Positions 1 to 8,537 of a DNA stretch of 64,000 bases are shown piece after piece (the first letter of the stretch is position 1; every line of letters starts with the position of its first letter). A program made the position numbers and the translations under genes. The notes below the pieces were generated by a model, which was not told where the DNA came from, did not search any database, and was given only the letters and a program-made list of their open reading frames with translations. This DNA is from Keguizhuia sedimenti (GTDB lineage Bacteria; Pseudomonadota; Gammaproteobacteria; Burkholderiales; Burkholderiaceae_D), in assembly GCA_030715135.1 (NCBI GenBank), contig JAUYVH010000005.1:62001-126000 (forward strand), written 5' to 3'.

Positions 1-1157
1 AGTATGCGCACGCGCTTGGATTCAGGGCAAAGATTTCCTGTGACAGTCGCCTGCACTTATACGAAGGACCTCAGCAATCGCATCCTGATACAAGAGGAAC
101 GCAAAAAATTACTTTCACCTCCGGCACGACCGGAGAACCCAAGGGAGTCTGCCTCAGCAGCGACGAACAGTGGCAAGTTGCGCATGCGATCCATGCCGGG
201 ATTGCGCATCTGGGACTCAAGCGGCATCTATGCCTTTTGCCAATGTCGGTGCTTCTCGAAAACGTCGCAGGCGTTTACACCGCGATGCTTTGCGGCGCGA
301 CCACCTTTTGCCCTCCCCTTTCCGAAACGGGAATGATCGGGGCAAGCAGCTTCGATCCCGTGCTCTGCCTTGATGCAATTCAACGCTATCAGGCGGAGAG
401 CGTCATCCTGCTGCCGCAAATGCTGCAGGCACTGACCGCCATTGCAGAGAAAAGGGATGTACGCATTAAAAGCCTCAAGTTCGTAGCGGTAGGTGGTGCC
501 AGAACACCCTCTTCCTTGCTGCACGCTGCGCGGGAAAAAGGTTTTCCCGTGTATGAAGGCTACGGACTGACGGAATGCTGCTCGGTCGTCGCCCTGAATC
601 TGCCTGGACAGGATCGCATCGGCAGTGTCGGCAAGCCGCTGGCTAACCGGCAGGTTCGCATTGCCGCCGACGGCGAGCTTGAAGTCTTGATCACCGGCGA
701 TGTGCATTACCTGGGCCAGCCGGAACCGGCGCAACGATGGCTGCCGACCGGCGATATCGGGCATATGGACGCAGACGGTTATTTATATATCGACGGCCGC
801 AAAAAGAATGTCCTGGTCACCGGTTATGGCCGCAACGTCTCGCCGGAGTGGCCCGAATCGCTCCTGCTGGGCACCGGTGTTGTGGCACAGGCGATCGTGC
901 TGGGCGATGCGCAACCGTATCTGGCCGCACTGATTGTGCCGGCATCCAAACACCATGACCGGGCATGCATTCAACAGGCGGTGGATCAATGCAACCAGGC
1001 GCTGCCGGATTATGCACGCATCGGGCGCTGGATCAAGGTAGAGCCGTTTTCGCTTGCCAACGGATTGGCTACCGCAAACGGCAGACTCAAGCGCGCCGCA
1101 ATCTTGCAGCGCTACCAGGAACAGATCAATTCCCTCTACGAGAACGTCGGAGCATGA
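1..1157 (+). CDS. AMP-binding acyl-CoA synthetase-like enzyme, 5' partial
   Basis: This is an adenylate-forming ligase (ANL superfamily) that would activate a carboxylic acid, probably a fatty acid, through an acyl-AMP. The reading frame is open from the left edge of the window (codons begin at base 3), so the N-terminus is missing. The P-loop TFTSGTTGEPKG is encoded near 111-146. Further on come YEGYGLTE (A5), PTGDIGHMDADGYLYIDGR (A7), GRNVSPEWPE (A8), and NGRLKR with the likely catalytic lysine (A10). The gene ends one base before the ATG of the next gene and clearly forms an operon with the HDO-like and SDR genes. The family and the adenylation chemistry are well supported; the substrate is unknown. 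Confidence 0.9.
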   Translation, partial: YAHALGFRAKISCDSRLHLYEGPQQSHPDTRGTQKITFTSGTTGEPKGVCLSSDEQWQVAHAIHAGIAHLGLKRHLCLLPMSVLLENVAGVYTAMLCGATTFCPPLSETGMIGASSFDPVLCLDAIQRYQAESVILLPQMLQALTAIAEKRDVRIKSLKFVAVGGARTPSSLLHAAREKGFPVYEGYGLTECCSVVALNLPGQDRIGSVGKPLANRQVRIAADGELEVLITGDVHYLGQPEPAQRWLPTGDIGHMDADGYLYIDGRKKNVLVTGYGRNVSPEWPESLLLGTGVVAQAIVLGDAQPYLAALIVPASKHHDRACIQQAVDQCNQALPDYARIGRWIKVEPFSLANGLATANGRLKRAAILQRYQEQINSLYENVGA

Positions 1158-1158
1158 A

Positions 1159-1830
1159 ATGAATTTTTTCGATACATTGAAACAGAATACCGAAACCGAG
1201 CGCAAAGATCTCTTTGCGGCGCCCATCATCCGTGATGCATTGAGCGGCGACATCGAGCTTCAGCAGTACACTGCCTTTCTCACCCAGGCCTATCACCATG
1301 TAAAGCACACGGTTCCTCTCCTGATGGCTTGCGGCAGCCGGCTTGGTCCGAAATACGAGTGGCTGCGCACTGCGGTTGCAGAATACATTGAGGAAGAAAT
1401 CGGCCATGAAGAATGGATCCTGTCCGATATCAGCGCCTGCGGTGGCAATGCGGATGCAGCAAGGCAATCACGGCCAAACGGCGCAACGGAACTGATGGTC
1501 TCCTATGCCTATCACCAGATAGACCGCGGCAACCCGCTTGGATTTTTCGGCATGGTGCATGTACTCGAAGGCACGAGCACTGCCATCGCCACCCAGGCCG
1601 CATCGGCGATCCAGCAAGCATTGAAGCTGCCCGCCGGTGCCTTTACCTATCTGAACTCGCACGGCAGCCTGGACCTTGATCATGTGCGTTATTTCGAGGG
1701 ATTGATGAACCGGCTCGACGACGACGCCGACAAACAGGCGATCATCCATTGCGCAAGAATGTTCTACAAACTTTACGGCGACATTTTCCGCAGCCTTCCT
1801 TCGCGGGAATCCCTGTTCGAAGCGGCTTGA
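1159..1830 (+). CDS. TenA/haem-oxygenase-fold (HDO-like) putative dimetal oxidase
   Basis: This 223-residue protein resembles the TenA/CADD/UndA haem-oxygenase-fold superfamily. The ATG at 1159 is chosen over an upstream in-frame codon because it directly follows the ligase stop and has GGAG just ahead. Candidate metal ligands are E80 with H83 (EEEIGHE), E137 (HVLEGTS), and H168, D172 and H175 (HGSLDLDH). That spacing matches diiron members such as CADD and UndA and does not match the thiaminase active site. In that superfamily, members oxidise fatty acids or amino acids using O2 and two metals. The location between an acyl ligase and an SDR suggests a lipid-like substrate, which is inference. 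It is often annotated as an iron-containing redox enzyme or a TenA family protein. Confidence 0.75.
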   Translation: MNFFDTLKQNTETERKDLFAAPIIRDALSGDIELQQYTAFLTQAYHHVKHTVPLLMACGSRLGPKYEWLRTAVAEYIEEEIGHEEWILSDISACGGNADAARQSRPNGATELMVSYAYHQIDRGNPLGFFGMVHVLEGTSTAIATQAASAIQQALKLPAGAFTYLNSHGSLDLDHVRYFEGLMNRLDDDADKQAIIHCARMFYKLYGDIFRSLPSRESLFEAA

Positions 1831-1831
1831 C

Positions 1832-2632
1832 ATGACGGCGACCATGGAAGAAAAAACATACTGCGCAGTACTGACCGGCGCCACCGGCGGCATAGGCCGT
1901 GCGATCGCCGCAGAACTGGTCCATCGATGCAGATGGCTTATCCTCGTGGGAAGAAATCTCGCTGCGCTGCAGGCAATGCAGGCAGAGCTTGGCGCGCATG
2001 CGATTCACATCGTGCACGGCGATCTGCTGCAAGAAGAAACGCTTAGCAAAATCGAAACGCTCGCGCGCGGCCTGGGCGGCATCAACCTGCTGGTCAACAA
2101 TGCCGGCGCCAGCGAATTTCATGCGTTCGAGTCGCAACGCAACGAACAGATCGCCCAGCTGTTGCAGACCAATCTGCTGGCGCCCATGCTGTTGTCACGC
2201 CAGTTGATCCCATTGCTGCGTACCTCGCCGCGCGCCCAGATCGTCAATATCGGCTCGGTTTTCGGCAGCATAGGATTCCCCGGATTCGCGGCCTATTGCG
2301 CCAGCAAATCCGGCCTCCGCGGCTTCAGCCAGGCATTGCGGCGCGAACTGCTCGACTCGCGTATAGAGGTGCGGTACTTCGCACCCCGGGCAACCGCTAC
2401 GCCCATCAACAGCGCAGCGGTGCAGGCCATGAACATGGAATTGAAAACTGCGGAAGATTCACCGGCCCATGTAGCGCGCCAGCTGATGCATTTTCTGAAG
2501 GACAGTCGGTGGGAAAGGACGCTCGGCTTGAAGGAGTCTTTTTTTATCCTGCTGAACAAGCTGGCACCTGCACTGCCGGATAAGGCGATTCTTGGTCAAC
2601 TGCCGATCATACGCAAATACCTGCCCAAATAA
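1832..2632 (+). CDS. SDR family oxidoreductase
   Basis: This is a classical short-chain dehydrogenase/reductase of 266 residues. The cofactor-binding TGATGGIG lies at residues 15-22, NNAG at 89-92, the catalytic Ser at about 142, and YCASK with Tyr155 and Lys159. R41 after the second strand (LVGRN) suggests NADP(H). The ATG at 1832 starts one base after the stop of the HDO-like gene; a second ATG at 1844 is possible. With the two genes before it, it looks like the reducing step of a small lipid or acyl-modifying pathway. The extended C-terminus (about residues 200-266) is typical of COG0300-like SDRs. The substrate is unknown. Confidence 0.85.
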   Translation: MTATMEEKTYCAVLTGATGGIGRAIAAELVHRCRWLILVGRNLAALQAMQAELGAHAIHIVHGDLLQEETLSKIETLARGLGGINLLVNNAGASEFHAFESQRNEQIAQLLQTNLLAPMLLSRQLIPLLRTSPRAQIVNIGSVFGSIGFPGFAAYCASKSGLRGFSQALRRELLDSRIEVRYFAPRATATPINSAAVQAMNMELKTAEDSPAHVARQLMHFLKDSRWERTLGLKESFFILLNKLAPALPDKAILGQLPIIRKYLPK

Positions 2633-2683
2633 AATCAGCCTAACACCTGCCGAAATACCCACTTAATTTATGAAGAGGCCATT

Positions 2684-3337
2684 ATGAATATACTTGCCAG
2701 GATTTTTGCCATCTTGCTCAGCATGACTTTATTTCATTCTCCGACTGCGTTTGCCGCAGTCGAAGAAGATGTCAGCCGGCTCCAGCGCGACTGGGAGCGA
2801 ATCAAGTACCAGGTCGGCACGGCAGACCAGCAGAAAGAGTTCGAGCAGTTGAGCAAGGAGGCGGAAAAAGTTGCATCCCAATATCCGGACCGTGCCGAAG
2901 CCCTGATCTGGAACGGCATTATCGAGGCCAGCTACGCCGGCGCCAAAGGCGGCCTGGGTGCGCTGTCGCTGGTAAAAAACGCAAGGCGGAATTTCGAGCG
3001 CGCACTGGAAATCAATCCAAAAGCATTGAACGGTTCTGCCTACACCAGCCTCGGTTCGCTTTATTATCAGGTGCCGGGATGGCCGATCGGTTTTGGCGAC
3101 GACAAAAAGGCATTAGAATTCCTCCAGAAAGGTTTGGCGCTCAATCCGGATGGAATCGACCCGAATTACTTCTACGGCGATTTCCTGTTCCGTAGCGGAG
3201 ACCTGGATAATGCAGAACGCGTCCTGCGCAAGGCGCTCCAGGCGCCGCCCAGAACAGGACGCAAACTGGCCGACGAAGGCCGGCGCAAGGAGATCACGCA
3301 GTTGCTCGACAAGATCGCGGAAAAGCGTGATCAATAA
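2684..3337 (+). CDS. Secreted TPR-like protein
   Basis: This 217-residue protein has a clear Sec signal peptide (residues 1-25, ending AFAAVEE). Its body is alpha-helical with tetratricopeptide-like units: ARRNFERALEINPKALNGSAYTSLGSLYY around 105-133, a second unit around 140-170, and GDLDNAERVLRKAL around 180-195. It is probably periplasmic and acts as a scaffold or binding protein. A purine-rich AGAGG precedes the ATG. It sits 56 bases before the two-component genes on the same strand and may be co-expressed or regulated by them. No enzymatic motif is seen, and I do not recognise a named gene. Confidence 0.8.
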   Translation: MNILARIFAILLSMTLFHSPTAFAAVEEDVSRLQRDWERIKYQVGTADQQKEFEQLSKEAEKVASQYPDRAEALIWNGIIEASYAGAKGGLGALSLVKNARRNFERALEINPKALNGSAYTSLGSLYYQVPGWPIGFGDDKKALEFLQKGLALNPDGIDPNYFYGDFLFRSGDLDNAERVLRKALQAPPRTGRKLADEGRRKEITQLLDKIAEKRDQ

Positions 3338-3393
3338 CGCAATTGAAAACGCATTCAACGCGCAGTTAAGTGCGTCACGAAGGGACTGAATAA

Positions 3394-4059
3394 TTGAGGA
3401 TCTTACTGGTCGAGGATGATGAGCTGCTCGCTGTCGGGCTGCTTACCGCACTGCAACGGGCAAACTATAGCGTCGAGCATGTTGCCGACGGCGCGAAAGC
3501 AATCCGCGCGCTTGCCGACAACAGCTTCGACCTTGTCATTCTGGATCTCGGCCTCCCCAAGCTGGATGGCAGCGATGTACTCAAGCAAACCCGTGCAAAA
3601 GGCAATGACGTACCTGTGATCATCCTGTCGGCGCGCGACTCGACCACGGACCGGATCATCGGGCTCGACCTGGGCGCAGACGATTACATGGTCAAGCCCT
3701 TTGACCTTGAAGAGCTGCTGGCACGCATCCGTGTGCTGGAAAGGCGGCGCAGCGGCTTGCCGGTCAACCAGCTGCAGCTCGGCGACCTGGTTCTAGACCT
3801 GGGGAGTTCTTCGGTATCGTGGAAAGGGCAGCCGGTGGAGCTGCAGAGGCTGGAATTCATCCTGCTGAAACGCCTTCTCGAAAACCCGCAGCAGATCTTG
3901 AGCCGGGCGCAGCTTGAAGAAGCGCTGTACGGCTGGGGTGAAGGAGTGGAAAGCAACGCAGTCGATGTCCATGTGCATCACCTCAGGAAAAAAATATCCC
4001 CGGCCATCATCAAGACCATACGCGGAGTAGGTTACCGTATCGGTCAGGTGCAGGCATGA
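3394..4059 (+). CDS. OmpR/QseB-type response regulator
   Basis: This 221-residue response regulator has a receiver domain (acidic E7-D8-D9, phospho-acceptor D51 in LVILDLGLP, K101) followed by an OmpR/PhoB winged helix ending in IIKTIRGVGYRIGQ. The start is TTG at 3394, preceded by AAGGGAC; no ATG is available near the receiver N-terminus. The stop overlaps the ATG of the kinase gene by four bases, so the two are translationally coupled. It resembles the QseB/PmrA/TctD group, which responds to envelope or metal signals, but its actual signal and targets cannot be read from the sequence. Confidence 0.9.
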   Translation: MRILLVEDDELLAVGLLTALQRANYSVEHVADGAKAIRALADNSFDLVILDLGLPKLDGSDVLKQTRAKGNDVPVIILSARDSTTDRIIGLDLGADDYMVKPFDLEELLARIRVLERRRSGLPVNQLQLGDLVLDLGSSSVSWKGQPVELQRLEFILLKRLLENPQQILSRAQLEEALYGWGEGVESNAVDVHVHHLRKKISPAIIKTIRGVGYRIGQVQA

Positions 4060-5465
4060 ACCGCCGACGGTATTCGATCCGTCGCAGGATGATCATCAGC
4101 ACGCTGGTCAGCATGCTTGCCATCCTGGGCGGAATCGGATTTGCGGTATCCGACAGCGCTCGCCATGAGTCCGAAGAAATTTTCGATGCGCGTCTTGCCA
4201 CATTTGCGCGGGTCCTGGAAACACTCGTTGCACATCAGCTTGAAAAAGCCACGATCAGCAATCCCATCGTCATTGCATTGCCCGAGGAGCTGCTCCATAC
4301 CGAAGGCGACGAGCCGCGCGCCGACGGCCACCCCTACGAGACAAAAATCGCCTTTCAGGTATGGCACGACGATGGAACGCTGCTTGCCAAGTCATCTTCG
4401 GCGCCGGATAAGGCGCTGGGACGCCTGCAGGCGGGATACAGCATCCACCAGATCGACAGTCAGACATGGCAGGTTTTTGCGCTTCATTCTGGCCAAGTCT
4501 GGATACTTGCCGCCGAGAAGAATGAAATCCGCGATGAAATGGCCGAGTATCTCGCCTACTCCATTCTCGGCCCCCTGGCTGCGGGCGGAATACTGTTGAT
4601 CATCGCGGTTAATCTTATACTGGCCTTCAACATGCGCTCGCTGCGCGACCTGGCCGGCACGATTTCCAAGCGCGAGCCCGAATCCCTGGCCCTGATAGAG
4701 CTACCGGAGACACCGGTCGAACTTGAGCCCATCGTCGATGAACTCAATGACTTGCTGGTCCGTGTAAAGGCAACATTTGAGCGCGAACAGCGCTTCATCG
4801 ATTCGGCTGCGCATGAAATCAGAACGCCGATCGCGGCCTTGCAGATCCACATACAAAATGCGATCCGCGCCAGAACCGAGCAGGAACGCGATGCTTCCCT
4901 GCGCAATGCCCTCGACGGCTTGCGACGTACCACCAAACTGGCCGAACAACTGCTAACCTACAGCCGCCTTACCGGAAAGATCGACCAGGAGAAATTGCGT
5001 GAGGTTTCCCTGAACCGCATCTGTCACGAAGTCATTGCGATAGAAGAGCCGCTGCTGGCCCAGCGGGGTCAGACGATCGCACTGGAAGCCGATCAGGAAT
5101 TCAGTATCCTGGGGGAGTCGTACAAGCTGCAAAGGCTGGTTCAGAACCTGGTCGATAACGCTTCGCAATATGGTTCGCCGCAGGGAGAGATCCTTCTGAA
5201 AATAGGAAGATCGAGAAACGACATCCTGCTTAGCGTAGCCAATGACGGAGACCCTATTCCCGACGAGGAACTGGACAAGATATTCACACCTTACTACCGG
5301 ATACCTGAGAATGGATCTTCGGGTTCGGGATTAGGACTGGCGATTGTGAAAGAAATCGCGGAACAGCACCATGCGAAGATAGAGGTGCGCCGGAATACCG
5401 GCAATCAGGGAACAGTTGTTACGATACGTTTTCAGGAAATAACGGAGCGGTATCCCGACAATTAA
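4056..5465 (+). CDS. Sensor histidine kinase (QseC/PmrB-like)
   Basis: This membrane sensor kinase has 469 residues. The first membrane segment is at about 12-31. A periplasmic sensor of about 135 residues follows, then a second membrane segment at about 168-191. There is a HAMP-like linker and an H-box with H253 in FIDSAAHEIRTPIAA. The N-box is NLVDNASQYG, and the G-boxes are around DPIPDEELDKIF and GSGLGLAIVKEIA. It would autophosphorylate and pass phosphate to the regulator just upstream. It overlaps that gene as ATGA. The periplasmic part resembles the 2CSK_N type found in TctE/QseC kinases. The ligand is unknown. Confidence 0.9.
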   Translation: MNRRRYSIRRRMIISTLVSMLAILGGIGFAVSDSARHESEEIFDARLATFARVLETLVAHQLEKATISNPIVIALPEELLHTEGDEPRADGHPYETKIAFQVWHDDGTLLAKSSSAPDKALGRLQAGYSIHQIDSQTWQVFALHSGQVWILAAEKNEIRDEMAEYLAYSILGPLAAGGILLIIAVNLILAFNMRSLRDLAGTISKREPESLALIELPETPVELEPIVDELNDLLVRVKATFEREQRFIDSAAHEIRTPIAALQIHIQNAIRARTEQERDASLRNALDGLRRTTKLAEQLLTYSRLTGKIDQEKLREVSLNRICHEVIAIEEPLLAQRGQTIALEADQEFSILGESYKLQRLVQNLVDNASQYGSPQGEILLKIGRSRNDILLSVANDGDPIPDEELDKIFTPYYRIPENGSSGSGLGLAIVKEIAEQHHAKIEVRRNTGNQGTVVTIRFQEITERYPDN

Positions 5466-5513
5466 TTCGCTTCTTCTTTCGGAAGAATGCACCGGTACGC
5501 TGGCCAAATCCTT

Positions 5514-5798
5514 TTAAACATTACGCCACCGGCAGCACAGCTTTACGGCTATTCCAGAAACGCTCCACCAAATGCCTGCCCAAAATACGATAGCAATAGC
5601 CCAGCCCAACACCGCTGGAGATTGCCATCCGCCTGGTGTGCCTGCACGGAATACAGGCATTCCAAAGGTCTTCAATGCCATCAAAGGTAAGTACACAGAC
5701 CCTGCCGCAATCGCAGAGACCGGCTCAAGCATATGCCAATAAAAAGGCAAGAGATGAAGCGAACACAAGATCAGGACTATGACGACACGGATCTTCAT
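5514..5798 (-). CDS. Small membrane protein, hypothetical
   Basis: This is a possible 94-residue membrane protein. The ATG at 5798 is preferred because it begins a hydrophobic run (MKIRVVIVLILCSLHLLPFY). A second hydrophobic segment near the end (LGWAIAIVFWAGIWWSVSG) gives two or three membrane spans. It lies 48 bases downstream of the zinc-knuckle gene on the same strand. No convincing ribosome-binding site was found, so the start is uncertain. The amino-acid composition is protein-like, not shadow-like. I do not recognise the family. Confidence 0.4.
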   Translation of the reverse strand: MKIRVVIVLILCSLHLLPFYWHMLEPVSAIAAGSVYLPLMALKTFGMPVFRAGTPGGWQSPAVLGWAIAIVFWAGIWWSVSGIAVKLCCRWRNV

Positions 5799-5845
5799 GT
5801 TTGGACATTTAGTGTTCCAGTTGACTGGCACAGACGTTGGTTCGA

Positions 5846-6277
5846 TTATCGTTTAGCTTGACCTGCGTGCCAATTATCACCGTCCGGTTCCAAGGAGGAA
5901 TTAGATGGCACCTCCTCTTTCCCAGGGTACAGTCCTTTTCCACACCAGGGGCAATAATTTATCCTGATGTAAGACTCGGTTCCATCCCTTACTGGAATTC
6001 CAAAGACGCCATTTTCCAATACGAGCGTTATATCAGGGCACTCCCAGGCTGATATATGTTGGGTGCCTGAACCCATAGAATGGTAAGCAACATGAATACA
6101 AGGAAAAGCACCAGGGTCAATGTTTCTCTCTTCCACCTGCTTCTGCAAGTACCAGTCCCGGCAAGAGACACAATTATCCATGTGCTCAATCCACTCCCAA
6201 TACTTTTCTCCCGCCGAAATCCAACCCTTGTTATTGATTAGCTCCCGGTAGGAAGAACGAAAATCTGCACAGTCCAT
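5846..6277 (-). CDS. Cysteine-rich (DUF6980-like) protein
   Basis: This 143-residue cytoplasmic protein has several cysteines placed as in zinc-binding modules: CVSC near residues 37-40, a lone Cys in ECPDI, and CPWCGKGLYPGKEEV near 109-123. The segment from about residue 75 (WECPDITLVLENGVFGIPVRDG...CPWCGKGL) resembles the small DUF6980 family, which typically ends with the CPWCG motif. Here an additional N-terminal region of about 60 residues and a polar tail (NSSLEPDGDNWHAGQAKR) are present. Function is unknown. A palindrome at 6299-6323 lies just upstream and may be its operator. The gene looks like an accessory cargo gene. Confidence 0.65.
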   Translation of the reverse strand: MDCADFRSSYRELINNKGWISAGEKYWEWIEHMDNCVSCRDWYLQKQVEERNIDPGAFPCIHVAYHSMGSGTQHISAWECPDITLVLENGVFGIPVRDGTESYIRINYCPWCGKGLYPGKEEVPSNSSLEPDGDNWHAGQAKR

Positions 6278-6298
6278 TAGGTGGCGTCTCCCAACTAT

Positions 6299-6323
6299 TT
6301 AGATAGAAAGAATTTCTGTCTAA
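6299..6323. promoter_or_regulatory. Palindrome upstream of the zinc-knuckle gene
   Basis: TTAGATAGAAA and TTTCTGTCTAA form an 11-base inverted repeat with one mismatch around a GAA spacer. It ends about 22 bases upstream of the ATG at 6277 (minus strand). Its size and position suit a dimeric repressor site. No cognate regulator gene is adjacent, so the role is inference. Confidence 0.35.
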
Positions 6324-6562
6324 CTGTGCCGGCTGTCGGTTAATTCAAGATGCCGGTTATGCTGAAACGCTTGGTGCATAAGCATTCTACCGATATACCT
6401 TGTTCCTTCGCAGCAATAGATCATCGCGAGATACAGAGAACAAGGAAATACAGCTTTTGGATGTTAACCCACCGCGGATATTGGACGCCATGCCATATTT
6501 ATGGGTATATAGTGAAATCAGGCGATTTAATAATTCTTTCAGTTAACAGATTGGATGCCGTA

Positions 6563-7039
6563 ATGATCTTACGACTAGCCATAGCGACCTGTTCAATCCT
6601 GTTTTGCGTATCCGTGCAGGCAGTCGATATTTACCGATGGGTAGATGAAAAAGGCCAAGTGCATTTTTCTGATTCGCCTCCTGAAAAGTATAAAAAGGCG
6701 GCACGAAAAATCGATTCCCGGCAGTATGAGCTTTCTGAAGCCGAGAAGAAGGATTTGGCAACGCGGGCGCAAAATTCCTCGGCAAGCATTATCGGCCAGA
6801 AAAAAGAAGAACCGAAAACGACTTCAACTGGTACGCCGCTTACTCCGGCGCTTGGCCAAGACACGCAGAACGACTGTGCAGCCCTGTTCAAGGCGTACTA
6901 CGAAAGCCAGATTTGCTTTGCGCCATACAAGAATGCGAATGGCACAATGAAACCCGGGGCGTTTGAACACTGCAAGCAGGTGGAAGATCCGACTCCCAAA
7001 TGTGGGCCGATTAAGACCTCGCCTTTGTCGCCTTATTAG
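6563..7039 (+). CDS. Secreted DUF4124 domain protein
   Basis: This 158-residue exported protein has a signal peptide (MILRLAIATCSILFCVSVQA) followed directly by the DUF4124 signature VDIYRWVDEKGQVHFSDSPP. The ATG at 6563 is chosen because it begins the signal peptide; the in-frame sequence upstream is not protein-like. The C-terminal half is polar and contains four cysteines (NDCAALFK, SQICFAPY, FEHCKQ, PKCGPI), which could form two disulfides in the periplasm. The function of DUF4124 proteins is not established. It stands alone between accessory genes. Confidence 0.8.
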   Translation: MILRLAIATCSILFCVSVQAVDIYRWVDEKGQVHFSDSPPEKYKKAARKIDSRQYELSEAEKKDLATRAQNSSASIIGQKKEEPKTTSTGTPLTPALGQDTQNDCAALFKAYYESQICFAPYKNANGTMKPGAFEHCKQVEDPTPKCGPIKTSPLSPY

Positions 7040-7165
7040 ACCCGGAAAAAGCGGAATGCGGTCAACGCTCAGGCCTCGATAGTTGAGTCTAAAATACACT
7101 GCACTCGGAACGCTTCCCAAGTCCGGGTCGATAGCCTGAACCTTGTTCAAACAAATCGCAGGACT

Positions 7166-8014
7166 TCAATGCGACATCAGCACGGGCACTGTCATGGATT
7201 TCAGGATGGTGCGGGTTACGCCGCCAAGAACGAGTTCCCTTAATTTTGAATGGCCGTATGCTCCCATGACGATAAGGCCTGCTCCGGTATCCGCGGCCTG
7301 CGACAATAGTGCGCTTCCGACATCAACCGCGTTGCCGGTAGAATGGCGCGTGACATCAACATGCAAGCCATGACGTGAGAGATAGTGCGCGATGTCCGCG
7401 CCCGGCTCTTCGCCGTGAGCATGGAAACCTGTGGCCGGATTGAATATGACGACTTCCACTTTCTTGAAATGGCGCAGCAGCGGAATTGCTCCATAAGCCG
7501 CACGCGCAGCCGGAAGGCCACCGTCCCATGCGATGCAGGCTTTCTCATAATTGAGCTGCGGATTCTCCAGCGCATAGGGAACAAGAAGCACCGGGCGGCC
7601 GGAGTGCGTCACGACATATTCGGGAATGCCGGACTGCTCCATGAACACATGTTCATCCGGGTCGGTCTGGCCTGCGATGATTAAATCGCTGTAACGCGCC
7701 TGCAGGCACAATGCATACCCTGTTTCTTCATCCAGGGTCCGCTTTTCGAACGATGCGACATTCGATTTCCGTGCAATATTCTCGAATTCTTCGAGATTGG
7801 CCGTAGTGCGCTCCTTGCAGGTATCGAGATAGCTGCCGATAAATGCGCCGCCCTCGCCCGATATGCCGGCCATGCTGGCTGCTTCGGCAATTCCGGTAGT
7901 TGCCAGGCCGATCAAATGCGCGTTATGGGTATTGGCGACTGCACAAGCGAACCCTACACGGTCGGCCATATGGCGCGAGCTGTCTACATGAACGGCTATG
8001 CTCGTGTAATTCAT
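7166..8014 (-). CDS. Tandem universal stress protein
   Basis: This 282-residue protein has two Usp domains in tandem. The C-terminal domain carries the ATP-binding pattern GAYGHSKLRELVLGGVTRTI, with the G-2x-G-9x-G spacing of ATP-binding Usp proteins. The N-terminal domain (IAVHVDSSRHMADRVGFACAVAN) lacks an obvious copy. AGGAG lies about eight bases ahead of the ATG. Usp proteins support survival under starvation, stress or low oxygen. The neighbours (eRF1-like protein, DksA-like protein, ABC exporter, alcohol dehydrogenase) match stress clusters known in Burkholderia and Cupriavidus relatives. Confidence 0.92.
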   Translation of the reverse strand: MNYTSIAVHVDSSRHMADRVGFACAVANTHNAHLIGLATTGIAEAASMAGISGEGGAFIGSYLDTCKERTTANLEEFENIARKSNVASFEKRTLDEETGYALCLQARYSDLIIAGQTDPDEHVFMEQSGIPEYVVTHSGRPVLLVPYALENPQLNYEKACIAWDGGLPAARAAYGAIPLLRHFKKVEVVIFNPATGFHAHGEEPGADIAHYLSRHGLHVDVTRHSTGNAVDVGSALLSQAADTGAGLIVMGAYGHSKLRELVLGGVTRTILKSMTVPVLMSH

Positions 8015-8114
8015 CTGGCTCTCCTATTCAGTTCCCTTTTGCAAATTCTTTGCGCAACTTGCGCAGTTCCGTACTTGCCGTCTAACCGCACAAGGGGCTT
8101 AACGCATAAGCAGC

Positions 8115-8483
8115 TTAATGCATAAGGTCAGCTTTGCGGAAAAATTTACGTGCATACGCCAGCAATTGCCCGTCGGTCGGATGATCGACAGTTTCAATGC
8201 CCAATATATTCTGCGATACCAGAGGATGATGCTGCTTCAGATATTTGGTGAACAGCAGTTTTTCTTGTCCGGGACCGACCACGAGAATCTCGGGAACGTC
8301 TTTCAGCGCAGCGGCAATATCATCAAAATAATGACGGGTTTCCACATCCAGGTGCTCTCCCGTGCTTAAGTGATGCCGGGTGTGATGTGCCTTGAGCATT
8401 TCGGCTTCGACGACTGTCGGATTGAAATGCAGGACGTGAGCCTTGGAATGATCGATCCAGACGACGACATGATTGAATGGCAT
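8115..8483 (-). CDS. eRF1/host-attachment-like 'translational machinery' protein
   Basis: This 122-residue protein begins MPFNHVVVWIDHSKAHVLHF and includes EILVVGPGQEKLLFTKYL and a histidine-rich middle (KAHHTRHHL). It matches the small betaproteobacterial proteins usually labelled 'translational machinery protein', which resemble a domain of peptide release factor eRF1/Pelota. AGGAA precedes the ATG. The role is not established; a link to ribosome rescue or hibernation under stress is only suggested by fold and context. It lies about 100 bases upstream of the stress protein gene on the same strand. Confidence 0.7.
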   Translation of the reverse strand: MPFNHVVVWIDHSKAHVLHFNPTVVEAEMLKAHHTRHHLSTGEHLDVETRHYFDDIAAALKDVPEILVVGPGQEKLLFTKYLKQHHPLVSQNILGIETVDHPTDGQLLAYARKFFRKADLMH

Positions 8484-8537
8484 TGCGGTTCCTAAATGGG
8501 GTTTAAAAATTGAATGATTTCCGGAAAGGCGTTGCGA

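Noticed and set aside
5820..5905. Possible integron attC site at the end of the zinc-knuckle gene
   Set aside because: There is an imperfect inverted repeat, and the tail coding sequence looks cassette-like. However, the core sites do not match RYYYAAC/GTTRRRY and no second site or integrase is present.
7041..7130. GACCCGGA / TCCGGGTC inverted repeat after the DUF4124 gene
   Set aside because: The arms are eight bases and 74 bases apart without supporting inner stems or a T-run; likely chance in GC-rich DNA.
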